Source of the DNA: Candidatus Delongbacteria bacterium
Lineage (GTDB): Bacteria > JAGOEH01
Direction of reading: 5' to 3'
DNA: 17,280 nucleotides
NCBI GenBank assembly: GCA_017997825.1
Contig: JAGOEH010000060.1
Coordinates: 1-17,280 of the forward strand
The number at the start of each line of letters is the position of its first letter. Position 1 is the first letter of the stretch. A program made the translations under genes and the position numbers. The notes beneath the pieces are model-generated. The model had not been told where the DNA came from and did not search any database. It saw nothing but the letters and a program-made list of their open reading frames with translations. Shown piece by piece: positions 1 to 9,032 of the stretch.

Positions 1-1
1 T

Positions 2-352
2 ATTGTAACCGAGATTATGTACCAATCGGCCAAACGAGCTCAACTCGATCAGGATCCCCAAACCCTCAAAGCCATGGAGGAAGCCCAGAAAGCCATCCTG
101 GTCCAGCGGCTGCTCCAGGATAAAATAGGACAACAGCTCCAATCCATCAAACCGGATGATATTCAGCTGTACTATCAGGCTCAAAAATCCCGCTATCAGG
201 ATCCGAAAACCGGACAGACTCCTCCGTTTGAACAGATCCAACACCAGGTTGTCCAGGATTACATGAGCGAAAAACAGACCATTCTCTATCAGAACTATAT
301 CCAACAACTGATCCAGTCCCAACAGGTCAGAATTTATCACAACAAACTCTAA
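2..352 (+). CDS. SurA-like periplasmic folding factor, C-terminal part (5' end outside window)
   Basis: The frame is open to the left edge (codons from position 2), so this is the last ~116 residues of a longer protein; the ATG at 17 is internal. The visible part is helical and very glutamine-rich. It reads like the end of SurA/PrsA-type foldases: a helical segment, then 'DDIQLYYQAQKSRYQD' (the usual 'eikayYeank.rf' signature), then 'FEQIQHQVVQDY' and a final helix leading to a short strand 'VRIY'. In catalytic members a parvulin domain sits between the 'YY...RY' segment and the last helices. Here the two are directly joined, so this end has no room for a rotamase domain, suggesting a chaperone-only form. 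It is separated by 17 nt from the first bat gene and is probably co-transcribed. Family assignment is by motif and composition only. Confidence 0.6.
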   Translation: MVTEIMYQSAKRAQLDQDPQTLKAMEEAQKAILVQRLLQDKIGQQLQSIKPDDIQLYYQAQKSRYQDPKTGQTPPFEQIQHQVVQDYMSEKQTILYQNYIQQLIQSQQVRIYHNKL

Positions 353-356
353 TCCC

Positions 357-361
357 GGAGG
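357..361 (+). promoter_or_regulatory. Ribosome binding site fixing a TTG start
   Basis: GGAGG lies 8 nt before TTG at 370. No ATG or GTG in this frame is better placed, and the resulting N-terminus is a good signal peptide, so the TTG start is credible. Confidence 0.7.
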
Positions 362-369
362 AATTTTGC

Positions 370-1404
370 TTGGTTAAAGCCATACTTACCTTGAGCATCG
401 TTTTAAGCCTGATCACCACCGGATTGATTCAGGCCGATGTCAAACTTCAGACATCCCTTGATCGATCAATCATAACCATCGGTGATATTGTTAGTTATAA
501 GGTAAAGCTCATCTATACCGATTCGATCACCATTCAGCCTCCCGAACTGGCCTCCAATCTGGGACAGTTCGAGATCAAAGACTTCCTCAACCCCAATCCC
601 TTTCAGAACGATCAGAACGAGTGGGTCAAAGAGTATGAATACCGCATCACAGCTTTCTTTGTGGGTGATTTTATCATTCCTCCGCTCCGTTTCTTCTATA
701 CCGACCGGCAGGGCCAAATGCACGAACTGAAGAGTTCCGAACAACGGTTGGAGGTAAAAAGCCTCATCACGGCCGAGGATCAGGATATTAAGGATATCAA
801 AGAACCAATGGCAATCCCGTACAATTACAAACCCTTGATTATCGTCGGCCTCCTGGTTTTACTACTGATCGGGGGATTGTTATGGTACCAACTCTATTAC
901 CGGAAACGGGGGGGGATTAATCCGGAACTGGAACCGGAAGAGACCTTGTCGCCCGAGGAGGAAGCCTATCGGGATCTGGCTGAGATTCGCGAAACGTATC
1001 TGGAAGACGACAACCACTGTAAGGAGTTCTATATCCGCATATCCTATCTGATCCGACGGCTGATTGAGCGAAAGTACCGGATCAACGCACTGGAAGAGAT
1101 CACGCCGCATATCCTGGATGCCGTTCGAAATCAGGGTTATCTGAATCAAGACACCCAGGTATTCTTGCGTGATTTACTCGACGAAAGTGATTTGGTCAAA
1201 TTTGCCAAATTCTTCCAGGCCCGTGCCCACCGGCAGACGATCGCAGACAAAGTCGGGCAATTCATCGCGATGATCGAAGTCACCCTTTCTCCATCCGTTC
1301 CGATGGAATCCTCTCCATCACCCGCGGCGGTAGAATATCAACCGGACACCATAGCCGAATCGCCTGCTAATAAGGACATGAGGAGCGTGCCGAATGAATC
1401 TTGA
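370..1404 (+). CDS. Short BatD-like membrane-anchored protein of the Bat operon
   Basis: 344 residues from a TTG start. Residues 1-22 form a signal peptide. Residues ~23-130 form a beta-rich Ig-like domain resembling the N-terminal repeats of BatD. Residues ~155-176 are a hydrophobic membrane helix. The remainder is a helical cytoplasmic domain (~190-290, with 'YIRISYLIRRLIERKY' and 'ALEEITPHIL') like the tail of BatD and DUF4381-type proteins, followed by a low-complexity Pro/Ser end. In bat operons of Bacteroidota a protein of this shape usually precedes batA. The stop overlaps the start of batA by 11 nt (1394-1404), implying coupled translation. Probable role: a periplasmic Ig-like tether in the same membrane complex as BatA and BatB. 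Exact function is unknown. Confidence 0.75.
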   Translation: MVKAILTLSIVLSLITTGLIQADVKLQTSLDRSIITIGDIVSYKVKLIYTDSITIQPPELASNLGQFEIKDFLNPNPFQNDQNEWVKEYEYRITAFFVGDFIIPPLRFFYTDRQGQMHELKSSEQRLEVKSLITAEDQDIKDIKEPMAIPYNYKPLIIVGLLVLLLIGGLLWYQLYYRKRGGINPELEPEETLSPEEEAYRDLAEIRETYLEDDNHCKEFYIRISYLIRRLIERKYRINALEEITPHILDAVRNQGYLNQDTQVFLRDLLDESDLVKFAKFFQARAHRQTIADKVGQFIAMIEVTLSPSVPMESSPSPAAVEYQPDTIAESPANKDMRSVPNES

Positions 1405-2392
1405 ATTCCAATTTCCCCCGGCATTTGCTCTTTTACTCGTCATTCCCCTGATCATCTATTTTTATTATTTTTATCAGACGTCCCGCAGCAGCAGTATCCG
1501 CTATTCCGACATCAACCGGATCAAGCCGCTGATCCGTTATTCCCGGCGCCTGAAATGGCGACACAGCATAATCTTTTTGCGTGCCGTCGTCCTGGCCCTG
1601 CTGATTACCGCCCTGGCCCGTCCCCGTTCCGGATTGCAGCAATCCCAGATCGTTACCGATGGAATTGACATTGTCCTGGCCATGGATGTGTCGACCTCGA
1701 TGAAGGCGGTCGATTTTAAGCCCAAAAACAGGCTGGAGGCATCCAAGATGGTAGCCGAGGAGTTCATCCGAGGTCGGACCAATGATCGGATCGGGCTGGT
1801 AGTGTTTGCCGGGGAAAGTTTCACCCAGTGTCCTTTGACTTTGGACTATGGTGTTCTGATATCTTTTTTAGACCGCCTGGATTTCGGTTTTATCGAAGAC
1901 GGGACCGCCATCGGTCTCGGCCTGGCTACCGGCCTCAATCGACTTAAAACCAGCAAAGCCAAGAGCAAGATCATCATTTTGCTGACCGACGGCCGTAACA
2001 ACACCGGAACCATTGATCCGATCACCGCCGCCCAACTGGCGCAAACCCTGGGTATCCGCGTCTATACCATCGGAGTCGGATCGATCGGCAATGCCATGTA
2101 TCCCGTTGACGATCCTCTATTCGGGACCCGCTATGTCCCCATGCCGATCGATCTGGATGAACCGATGCTCAAGGAGATCGCCATGCTGACCGGGGGCCAA
2201 TATTTCCGGGCGACCGATACCCAGAAACTTAAAGAGATCTATCAGGCCATCGGCCAGATGGAAAAAACCAAGGTCGAAGTCAAAAACTATATGAAGTATA
2301 CCGAACTGGCTCATTATCTGGTCATCCTGGCCGCAGTTCTTCTGCTGCTCGAAATCCTGCTCAACCATACCCTATTCCGTAAAATCCCATAA
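1394..2392 (+). CDS. batA: BatA, VWA-domain membrane protein
   Basis: 332 residues. N-terminal helices at ~10-27 and ~58-74, the latter followed by the typical 'ALARP' turn. The von Willebrand factor A domain spans ~90-290, and a C-terminal helix lies at ~308-326. The metal-ion-dependent adhesion site is complete: DVSTS at 98-102, Thr171 in 'EDGTAIG' and Asp199 in 'LTDG'. The hydrophobic BatA-type N-terminus plus TM-VWA-TM order is that of BatA. AGGAG at 1381-1385 gives good spacing to the ATG. The gene overlaps its upstream neighbour by 11 nt and lies 11 nt before batB. BatA/BatB-type proteins are thought to display the VWA domain on the periplasmic side and bind partners through a divalent metal. 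BatA and BatB are homologous to each other; assignment of A rests on order. Confidence 0.9.
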   Translation: MNLEFQFPPAFALLLVIPLIIYFYYFYQTSRSSSIRYSDINRIKPLIRYSRRLKWRHSIIFLRAVVLALLITALARPRSGLQQSQIVTDGIDIVLAMDVSTSMKAVDFKPKNRLEASKMVAEEFIRGRTNDRIGLVVFAGESFTQCPLTLDYGVLISFLDRLDFGFIEDGTAIGLGLATGLNRLKTSKAKSKIIILLTDGRNNTGTIDPITAAQLAQTLGIRVYTIGVGSIGNAMYPVDDPLFGTRYVPMPIDLDEPMLKEIAMLTGGQYFRATDTQKLKEIYQAIGQMEKTKVEVKNYMKYTELAHYLVILAAVLLLLEILLNHTLFRKIP

Positions 2393-2403
2393 CGGAGCCT
2401 GTC

Positions 2404-3434
2404 ATGATTCGATTTTTATACCCTCATCTTCTGTATGCACTACTAATTATTCCTTTGCTGATCATCCTCTATTCACGCTTGGTCAACCTCAAAAAAAAGG
2501 TGCTACGCCGGTTCGCCCACGACGAGATTCTGAACAAAATAACACCCTATCTCAGCTTCAAGCGGCAGTATCTCAAATTCAGTCTGATCCTGCTGAGCAT
2601 CCTGTTCATGATTTTAGCCGTTGCCCGGCCCCAGTTCGGCACCCGGATGGAAGTCGTCAAACGCAAGGGCATCGATCTGATCATTGCTCTGGATATTTCA
2701 TCGAGTATGCTGGCCGAAGACATTTCCCCCAACCGCCTGATCCGGGCCAAGATGGAGATCGATCAGATTATCGATCAATTGAAGGGAGACCGGATTGGAC
2801 TCGTTATTTTTTCCGGGGTATCCTTTGTCCAGTGTCCACTGACCCTCGACTATTCGGCGGCCAAGATGATGCTGGATATCATCCACCCCGATCTGATCCA
2901 GTCACCCGGAACCAATATCGGTGACGCCATTCAAATGGCTCAGAAATCCTTCGGTCAGGATGATCAAAAGTCAAAAGTACTTTTGTTGATCTCAGATGGG
3001 GAGGATCATCAGGGAGAGATCAAAAAGACTGCCGAAGAGGCATCCGCCAACGGTATCCGCATTTTTACCGTCGGAATCGGTTCCCCCGAAGGCGTTCCCA
3101 TTCCCCAGTTCGACGCCTCCGGCAACCGGATCGGTTATAAAAAAGATCGAACCGGAACCATCATTGTCAGCAAACTGGATGAGAGCATACTGGAACAGAT
3201 CGCGCTCCTGACCAATGGAAAATACTACCAGGCCACCCCATCCAACTCCGAGATTCATAAAATATTCGAAGAGATCGACAAAATGGATAAGAAAGAATTT
3301 GATGCCCGAAAATTCTCTCAATACGAGGAACGCTACTATATTCCCCTGGCTTTCAGCCTGCTATTTCTCATCGCCGAATCGATCATCCCCGATCGAAAAC
3401 GAAAGAAACAAATCTGGAAGGGGAGATTTGAATT

Positions 3435-3438
<4 letters not shown>
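2404..3438 (+). CDS. batB: BatB, VWA-domain membrane protein
   Basis: 344 residues, with the same plan as BatA: N-terminal helices at ~8-25 and ~58-75 with 'AVARPQFG', a VWA domain ~88-300 and a C-terminal helix ~311-328. The MIDAS is intact: DISSS at 97-101, Thr170 in 'SPGTNIG' and Asp198 in 'ISDGE'. It shares with BatA the 'DRIGLV.F.G.SF.QCPLTLDY' stretch, showing the pair arose by duplication. GGAG at 2394-2397 precedes the ATG. The stop overlaps the batC start in an ATGA arrangement (3435-3438). Second MIDAS subunit of the presumed Bat membrane complex; ligand unknown. Confidence 0.9.
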
Positions 3439-4130
<692 letters not shown>

Positions 4131-4131
4131 G

Positions 4132-5919
4132 ATGAAGCGATGGATGGTATTGTTTCTTTGCTGGTTCAGCCTCAGCCTGGCCGATATAAATGTTGAGCTG
4201 ACAGCCAGCCGCGATGAATTGTCTCAAGGGGAGCAGTTCCAGCTCAATCTAACCGTTACTTCATCAGGCGGCCGATTAGGTGATTTTACCCCCCAGATTC
4301 AGGGGATAGAGAATTTCCAGGTTCTTGGGCAATCCTCCAGCACCAATCTATCCATTATCAATGGAAAGCAATCGTTGAGCAAGAGCCTGATCTATCTGGT
4401 GGCGGCACCGAATTCCGGGGAATTCAAATTGGGTCCGGCCACCATCGCGATCTCCGGCGAGACGCATCAGAGCAACATTTTGAATATAAAAGTTCAAAAA
4501 GGGACAGCCGGATCACCCTCGGCTTCATCAGGTTCATCCGCTCAGGGCAGCTCCAAAACCAATGACGATATCTATTTGCAGATGGAGCCTGAAAAGCGGG
4601 AAGCCTTTATCAATGAACCGATCAAAGTTAAGTATAAGCTCTTTACCCGGGTTCCGGTGGAAAATTACACTATCGAATCCCTCCCCAAAGCGACCAATTT
4701 CTGGGTGGAAGAAATCACGCCGGATCAGAAGATCAAGCAGTATTATCAGGTTATTCACAACAAAAAGTACCTGGTCGCCGAGATTCGGGATGTTATCATC
4801 TACCCGACGGCATCAGGCCGCCAGACCATTTCGACGTTCCAAATATCCTGCAATGTACGGGTTCGTAGCCGGGATCCTTTTTATGATGATTTTTTCGGAT
4901 CCTCATTTTTTGGAAGTTCTCAAAAAGTTGATCTAACGTCCGGGCCATTGACCATCTCGGTAAAAGCCTTACCCGAGGAGGATCGGCCGGTTTTTTTTTC
5001 TGACGGGAATGTGGGAACGAATTTTCAGATTCAAGCCACCGTCGATAAACGGGACATACCATCGAATGAAGCCATCACCTTTCGTCTGACGATCACCGGT
5101 GAAGCCAATATGAAAATGGTCAAGGATCCCGAGATAAAATTCCCTGAATCGTTTAACACCTATCAATCCAACACCTCGTCGACCGGCGGGGGCGGTCAGT
5201 TAAGCGCAAAGAAGGTGCTGGAATATGCAGTTATTCCAACCCGCAAGGGTGATTTTGAAATCCCGGCCATCTCATTTGCCTACTTTGACTGGAAGAATAA
5301 GCGTTATCGGGTCATATCGACTCAGCCGATTCCGATTCATGTTACCCAGGGAAAGTCGGTGGCCGGTGCTATTAATTATTCCAGTTTTACCCCCAATGAG
5401 GTCAATCTCTTAAAAGAAGATATCCGCTACATCAAGACCGGCCTGTCGATCCGTGATCAGAAACAGTCCATACCCTGGTGGTTCTGGCTTTATCTGGTAG
5501 CCGGATTGAGTATTCTTCCCCTGGCTTATATCCACAGTCGTCATCAGCGCAAGCTTCTATCCGATCGGGGATATGCCCGTTCGTTTTCGGCAGCCCGGGA
5601 GGCCAAGCGACGCTTGAGCCGCGCCCAATCTTTACGCTCCGGAGAATCCATCGACGATTATTACGCCGAATTATACGGTTCGATTACCCGCTTCATTGCC
5701 GACAAAACCGGCAGCGAAAGCTCGGATCTGGACATGGTGATGATCCGGCAGATTCTGACCGATCGAAAGGCTGGAACGGAACTCATCGATGCGGTTCTGT
5801 CATTCCTTGACCACTGCCAGATGATCCGGTTTTCACCCGAGAAACCCGGCTCTGATGCCAAACGCATCGATTTCGATACAGCGGCGACTTTATTAACCCG
5901 CCTCTTGAAACTACTCTAA
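4132..5919 (+). CDS. batD: BatD, large periplasmic membrane-anchored protein
   Basis: 595 residues from ATG 4132. Signal peptide ~1-17 ('FLCWFSLSLA'), a large beta-rich periplasmic region of BatD/Ig-like repeats (~18-435) with a Gly/Ser-rich linker near 130-140, a membrane helix ~447-467 ('WWFWLYLVAG'), then a helical cytoplasmic tail with 'DDYYAELYGSITRFIADK', typical of BatD C-termini. Its length matches BatD proteins. It starts 1 nt after the batC stop, so translation is coupled. Its domain plan is a longer version of the protein at 370-1404, giving two Ig-plus-helical-tail tethers in one operon. An alternative GTG start at 4099 exists but gives a poorer N-terminus. Molecular role is not established; it is presumed to be scaffold for BatA/B/C. 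Confidence 0.85.
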   Translation: MKRWMVLFLCWFSLSLADINVELTASRDELSQGEQFQLNLTVTSSGGRLGDFTPQIQGIENFQVLGQSSSTNLSIINGKQSLSKSLIYLVAAPNSGEFKLGPATIAISGETHQSNILNIKVQKGTAGSPSASSGSSAQGSSKTNDDIYLQMEPEKREAFINEPIKVKYKLFTRVPVENYTIESLPKATNFWVEEITPDQKIKQYYQVIHNKKYLVAEIRDVIIYPTASGRQTISTFQISCNVRVRSRDPFYDDFFGSSFFGSSQKVDLTSGPLTISVKALPEEDRPVFFSDGNVGTNFQIQATVDKRDIPSNEAITFRLTITGEANMKMVKDPEIKFPESFNTYQSNTSSTGGGGQLSAKKVLEYAVIPTRKGDFEIPAISFAYFDWKNKRYRVISTQPIPIHVTQGKSVAGAINYSSFTPNEVNLLKEDIRYIKTGLSIRDQKQSIPWWFWLYLVAGLSILPLAYIHSRHQRKLLSDRGYARSFSAAREAKRRLSRAQSLRSGESIDDYYAELYGSITRFIADKTGSESSDLDMVMIRQILTDRKAGTELIDAVLSFLDHCQMIRFSPEKPGSDAKRIDFDTAATLLTRLLKLL

Positions 5920-5934
5920 AAGGATCCGACCGGT

Positions 5935-6693
5935 ATGACTAAAACCATCTTAATCCTTTGCATCTCCATCATCTTTTTTTCAATTCGATCCTCAGCTCAA
6001 ACCTCATCCGCGGCTTCGTTTCTTCTCAAAGCCGACCAGTTTTATGAACACGGACAATACGACAGTGCCGCTTATTATTACGAGCGCATTCTGTCTCAGG
6101 ATATATCGGACAGCCGAGTTTATTATAACCTCGGAAACACCTACTTTAAAATGAATCAAATCCCTCAGGCCATTTATAATCTGGAGAAGGCCCATCGCCT
6201 AGCCCCGCGCGATGACCAGATCGAGTTCAACCTGAACAAAGCCCGCCTGATGCTGACCGATAAAATCATTCCAATTCCCAAAACCTTTTTCATCCATTGG
6301 TACGAGCAGGCCAAAAACCATCTCAATCTCCGCGAGGTCATGCTCATCGTCCTGCTTACATTCAGTCTGACCATTATCATGGGAACCATCATGATATACC
6401 GCCGGCTCGGAACCACCGGGATGGCTCTTTTTTTTATCATGATCAGCCTGCTGGCCACCGAAGTCTTATGGCTCATCGAACGCTATCAATTCTATCATCA
6501 CAGCGATCAGGCGATTCTCATCAATCCGGAAACCGAGGTCAGAGTCGGCCCCCGCGAGGAGGATGATCCTGCCTTTATTATTCATGCCGGCATTCAGATG
6601 ACCATCCTCCAAACTCGGCATCAATGGGTCGAGATCCGCTTGGAAAACGGATTTACCGGGTGGATCCCTCATGACCATTTGAAAATGCTGTAA
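5935..6693 (+). CDS. batE: BatE, TPR and SH3-like membrane protein
   Basis: 252 residues. Signal peptide ~1-21 ('FFSIRSSAQ'), two or so TPRs at ~27-107 ('YYNLGNTYFKMNQIPQAIYN' and following), two membrane helices at ~134-154 and ~162-182, then a bacterial SH3-like module at ~192-252 with 'EVRVGP' and the closing 'GFTGWIPHDHLKML'. This TPR-TM-TM-SH3 order is that of BatE. AAAAGGA at 5918-5924 serves as ribosome binding site. It is the last gene of the operon and is followed immediately by an intrinsic terminator. The TPRs and SH3 module probably face the periplasm, in keeping with interaction with BatA/BatB or the cell wall. Confidence 0.85.
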   Translation: MTKTILILCISIIFFSIRSSAQTSSAASFLLKADQFYEHGQYDSAAYYYERILSQDISDSRVYYNLGNTYFKMNQIPQAIYNLEKAHRLAPRDDQIEFNLNKARLMLTDKIIPIPKTFFIHWYEQAKNHLNLREVMLIVLLTFSLTIIMGTIMIYRRLGTTGMALFFIMISLLATEVLWLIERYQFYHHSDQAILINPETEVRVGPREEDDPAFIIHAGIQMTILQTRHQWVEIRLENGFTGWIPHDHLKML

Positions 6694-6726
6694 CCGAATC
6701 GCACGACCTGTCGATTCGGTTTTTTT
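6694..6726 (+). terminator. Intrinsic terminator of the bat operon
   Basis: Perfect 8-bp stem CCGAATCG (6694-6701) / CGATTCGG (6712-6719) with a 10-nt loop, followed by seven T. It begins directly after the batE stop codon. Confidence 0.9.
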
Positions 6727-6727
6727 C

Positions 6728-6835
6728 ATGAAATATGACTTGACTTATGATCCGATAATCGTTAGTATTTCCATCATTGGGTCGTTTACAGGCTTAGTAT
6801 TATACGACCTGATCAAAACCGATCACACCGAATGA
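6728..6835 (+). other. Possible 35-codon ORF with one membrane-like segment (doubtful)
   Basis: ATG-initiated ORF of 35 codons in the otherwise empty 6727-6912 interval. It encodes one hydrophobic helix with the pattern 'YDP..V..S......F' and 'YDLI', vaguely like the first helix of MHYT sensor domains. There is no ribosome binding site: the ATG directly follows the terminator T-tract. A candidate promoter lies inside it. Either a chance ORF, a remnant, or a small protein. The rest of the interval holds only the promoter and the leader of the next gene. Confidence 0.2.
6740..6768 (+). promoter_or_regulatory. Candidate sigma70-type promoter for the S41 protease gene
   Basis: TTGACT (6740-6745), 17-nt spacer, TAGTAT (6763-6768). 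It lies between the bat terminator and the next gene, the expected place for a new promoter. The predicted leader is ~140 nt. If the organism uses Bacteroidota-type -33/-7 promoters, this match may be fortuitous. Confidence 0.35.
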
Positions 6836-6912
6836 TCCGATGAACCTTGCTGTCATCATTTTTTTTATGAACTGATTAAAAACGAATACCAGGATACCAA
6901 GGAGAATCCGCG

Positions 6913-8508
6913 ATGACACGATTGCGATATACGGTAGCCATCCTATTGACCTTATGTTTTATTTTATTGATTTATAACCGATTGAGTCCAACATGTGCCC
7001 AAAGCAATCCTGTTTCACTTAATTCCATGACATTATTCAAGATGATGCAAACCACCCTCCAATTGATCCGCAATCATTACGTGGACGAGGTTGATCTCCG
7101 AAAAGTCATGGAAGGCGGCATACAGGGGATGTTGGATGCTTTGGATCCCCACTGTAATTATATCCCGCCGGAAAGCAATCAGAGTTTTAAAGAGGAATAC
7201 TCAGGAGAATTTTACGGAATCGGGATCAATTATGATATCATTCAGGGCGTCATCACCGTCATCAGTCCGATCGAAGGTTCACCTGCTTATCATGCCGGGC
7301 TGAAGGCCGGAGATCGTATTATAAAGATCGACCACCTATCGGCGATCAACATCACCACCGATGATATTCGGCGTAAACTGCGCGGGGATAAAGGCAGCCG
7401 GGTCATTTTGACGATCCGGCGCAGCGGGCAGGAGGCTGAGATAGATTTTACCCTGATTCGCGACAAAATTCATATTGCATCGGTTCCCTATTTTTATATG
7501 TTGAACGATTCCAGCGGCTATATCCGTGTCATTACATTTTCCGAGACCACCTCCCAGGAACTGGACTCGGCTATTCATCAGCTGATTGGTCATGGTATGA
7601 AACAACTGGTTCTGGATCTCCGTTATAATTCCGGCGGATTATTGAATGAGGCTATCGAGATGGCCAAATCCTTTTTGGGTCATGATCAAGAAATTGTCAC
7701 CACCAAGGGACGGGATGCCGAATCGGTTGAAACCTTCAAGGCGTCATTGTCCGCCAAACACCCCATCATACCGCTGATCATCATGATCAGCCATCAGACG
7801 GCCAGTGCCTCTGAAATTGTATCCGGGGCGATTCAAGACTGGGACCGCGGGCTGATCCTCGGAAACCGCAGTTTCGGCAAGGGCTTGGTCCAGCGTCAGT
7901 TTCCTCTCGAAAGCGGGGCCTCCGTACTTCTCACAATCGCTCGTTATTACACTCCTTCGGGACGTCTGATCCAACGGAATTACAGTCAGGGAGCCATGCA
8001 GTATTACCTTGAGGATACCGAACTCAATGACTCAATCTACAGCGATACCAATCAGATCGTTTATTATACCCGTCATAAACGCAAAGTTTACGGGGGCGGC
8101 GGGATCGCACCCGACTACCGGATCGCCTGGTATGTCCCCAGTAAATTCATCGAATCTATCGTCTTTAATCCTCAACGGATTTTACTCGAATACGCCGACC
8201 AGTTCGCCCGATCCCATCCCTCTCTCAACAATGATTTCTCCTTTTTCATGAAGGAGTATCACCTTTCCGAAAGCGACTGGATTGAACTGGAGGATTTCAT
8301 GTCCAAGCACAAAACGGCATTCACTCATGATGAGATTATCCAAAATAGGAACGAACTGGAACGCCAGATCAAACGTGCTGTTGCCACCTACTTCTGGGAT
8401 ACCAACCGAGCCGATCAGGTTTATCATTATCAGCATCCTGATATCCTCGAAACCTTGAAGTATTTCCCCCAGTCCCGCAAACTATGCCAAAACTACCTTG
8501 AACTTTGA
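6913..8508 (+). CDS. S41 carboxyl-terminal processing protease (CtpA/Prc family)
   Basis: 531 residues. AAGGAG at 6899-6904 fits the ATG. N-terminal export signal or anchor ~7-22. A helical segment with 'VDEVDLRKVMEGGIQGML' and 'LDPHCNYI' is characteristic of the family. The PDZ domain is ~97-175 ('GIGINYD', 'SPAYHAGLKAGDRIIKID') and the S41 catalytic core ~190-360. The catalytic residues are in place: Ser298 in 'TASASEIVSGA', Lys323 in 'FGKGLVQ' (the 25-residue spacing seen in CtpB and Prc) and Gln327. A C-terminal extension of ~120 residues beyond the core is family-typical. It acts in the periplasm, cutting proteins from their C-termini after PDZ recognition; substrates are unknown. The next gene starts 6 nt after its stop. 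Confidence 0.93.
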   Translation: MTRLRYTVAILLTLCFILLIYNRLSPTCAQSNPVSLNSMTLFKMMQTTLQLIRNHYVDEVDLRKVMEGGIQGMLDALDPHCNYIPPESNQSFKEEYSGEFYGIGINYDIIQGVITVISPIEGSPAYHAGLKAGDRIIKIDHLSAINITTDDIRRKLRGDKGSRVILTIRRSGQEAEIDFTLIRDKIHIASVPYFYMLNDSSGYIRVITFSETTSQELDSAIHQLIGHGMKQLVLDLRYNSGGLLNEAIEMAKSFLGHDQEIVTTKGRDAESVETFKASLSAKHPIIPLIIMISHQTASASEIVSGAIQDWDRGLILGNRSFGKGLVQRQFPLESGASVLLTIARYYTPSGRLIQRNYSQGAMQYYLEDTELNDSIYSDTNQIVYYTRHKRKVYGGGGIAPDYRIAWYVPSKFIESIVFNPQRILLEYADQFARSHPSLNNDFSFFMKEYHLSESDWIELEDFMSKHKTAFTHDEIIQNRNELERQIKRAVATYFWDTNRADQVYHYQHPDILETLKYFPQSRKLCQNYLEL

Positions 8509-8514
8509 TCCACC

Positions 8515-8985
8515 ATGCTATCTGTATTTCTGAAGGAGAGTTACATCTTTTTTACTCACCAAAAGTCCTTTGGAGAATTGATAAATTATGGACTGACTCT
8601 TCCGGAGTTCGCATTCACCGATTCCATTCGGCATGATCTGTGGGAACTTATTCAAGAGCGACTGAAAATCTTTCCGTCTACCATCGATCATCACAATACT
8701 CTCCTCCATCTGTTCCATCCCCAGATCACCAAAACGATGCTCAGTGTCTTCATCAATCAGGAGAATCTGCCGGTTTCCGATAAGGATAAAGAATATTTCA
8801 ACGTCCTGTTTTTGCTCCTGACCCAACCTCAGCATCTGAAGCGCTATTCCAAGCTCAAAGGTCGTCTGATTCGGGTTTTGGAAGATGAGACCATCAATTA
8901 TCGGATCCGTCAAACCGATCACCCGTCCATCGTTCACCACATCTTAACGGATGCCGAAGTTAAACTTTTAGATTTACCCTATTGA
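8515..8985 (+). CDS. Divergent PTS EIIA (PtsN-like) domain protein
   Basis: 156 residues, no signal peptide, so cytoplasmic. I align it with E. coli PtsN (EIIA-Ntr) from memory, over the full length with few gaps. The start 'LSVFLKES' matches 'LSSVLNRE'. 'IQERLKIFPSTI' lies where PtsN has 'LTREKMGSTGI'. 'MLSVFI' matches 'AVGVFV', and 'NVLFLLL' matches 'DLLFALL'. The 'RLIRVLEDE' segment and final helix also fit. The phospho-histidine of PtsN (His73 in 'IAIPHG') falls on His65 here, but the surrounding motif is degraded to 'TLLHLF'. No EI, HPr or permease gene is in view. It lies 6 nt after the S41 gene with no clear ribosome binding site, so translation is probably coupled. It could be a regulatory relic that no longer takes phosphate. 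Coding status is solid; the family is likely but not certain. Confidence 0.6.
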   Translation: MLSVFLKESYIFFTHQKSFGELINYGLTLPEFAFTDSIRHDLWELIQERLKIFPSTIDHHNTLLHLFHPQITKTMLSVFINQENLPVSDKDKEYFNVLFLLLTQPQHLKRYSKLKGRLIRVLEDETINYRIRQTDHPSIVHHILTDAEVKLLDLPY

Positions 8986-9032
8986 GGATTTATTGTTGAC
9001 CATAGCTTAATTTCTAACCAAAGGAGTATGCG

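Noticed and set aside
8518-8940. 140-residue minus-strand ORF opposite the EIIA-like gene
   Set aside because: It has no ribosome binding site or family pattern and is exactly antisense to a plus-strand ORF that aligns with PtsN and fits the operon spacing.
8983-9032. Possible promoter directly before pepD (TTGAGG or TTGACC with AT-rich follow-up)
   Set aside because: No acceptable -10 at standard spacing for TTGACC; TTGAGG-17-CTTAAT is too weak to call over read-through from the upstream genes.
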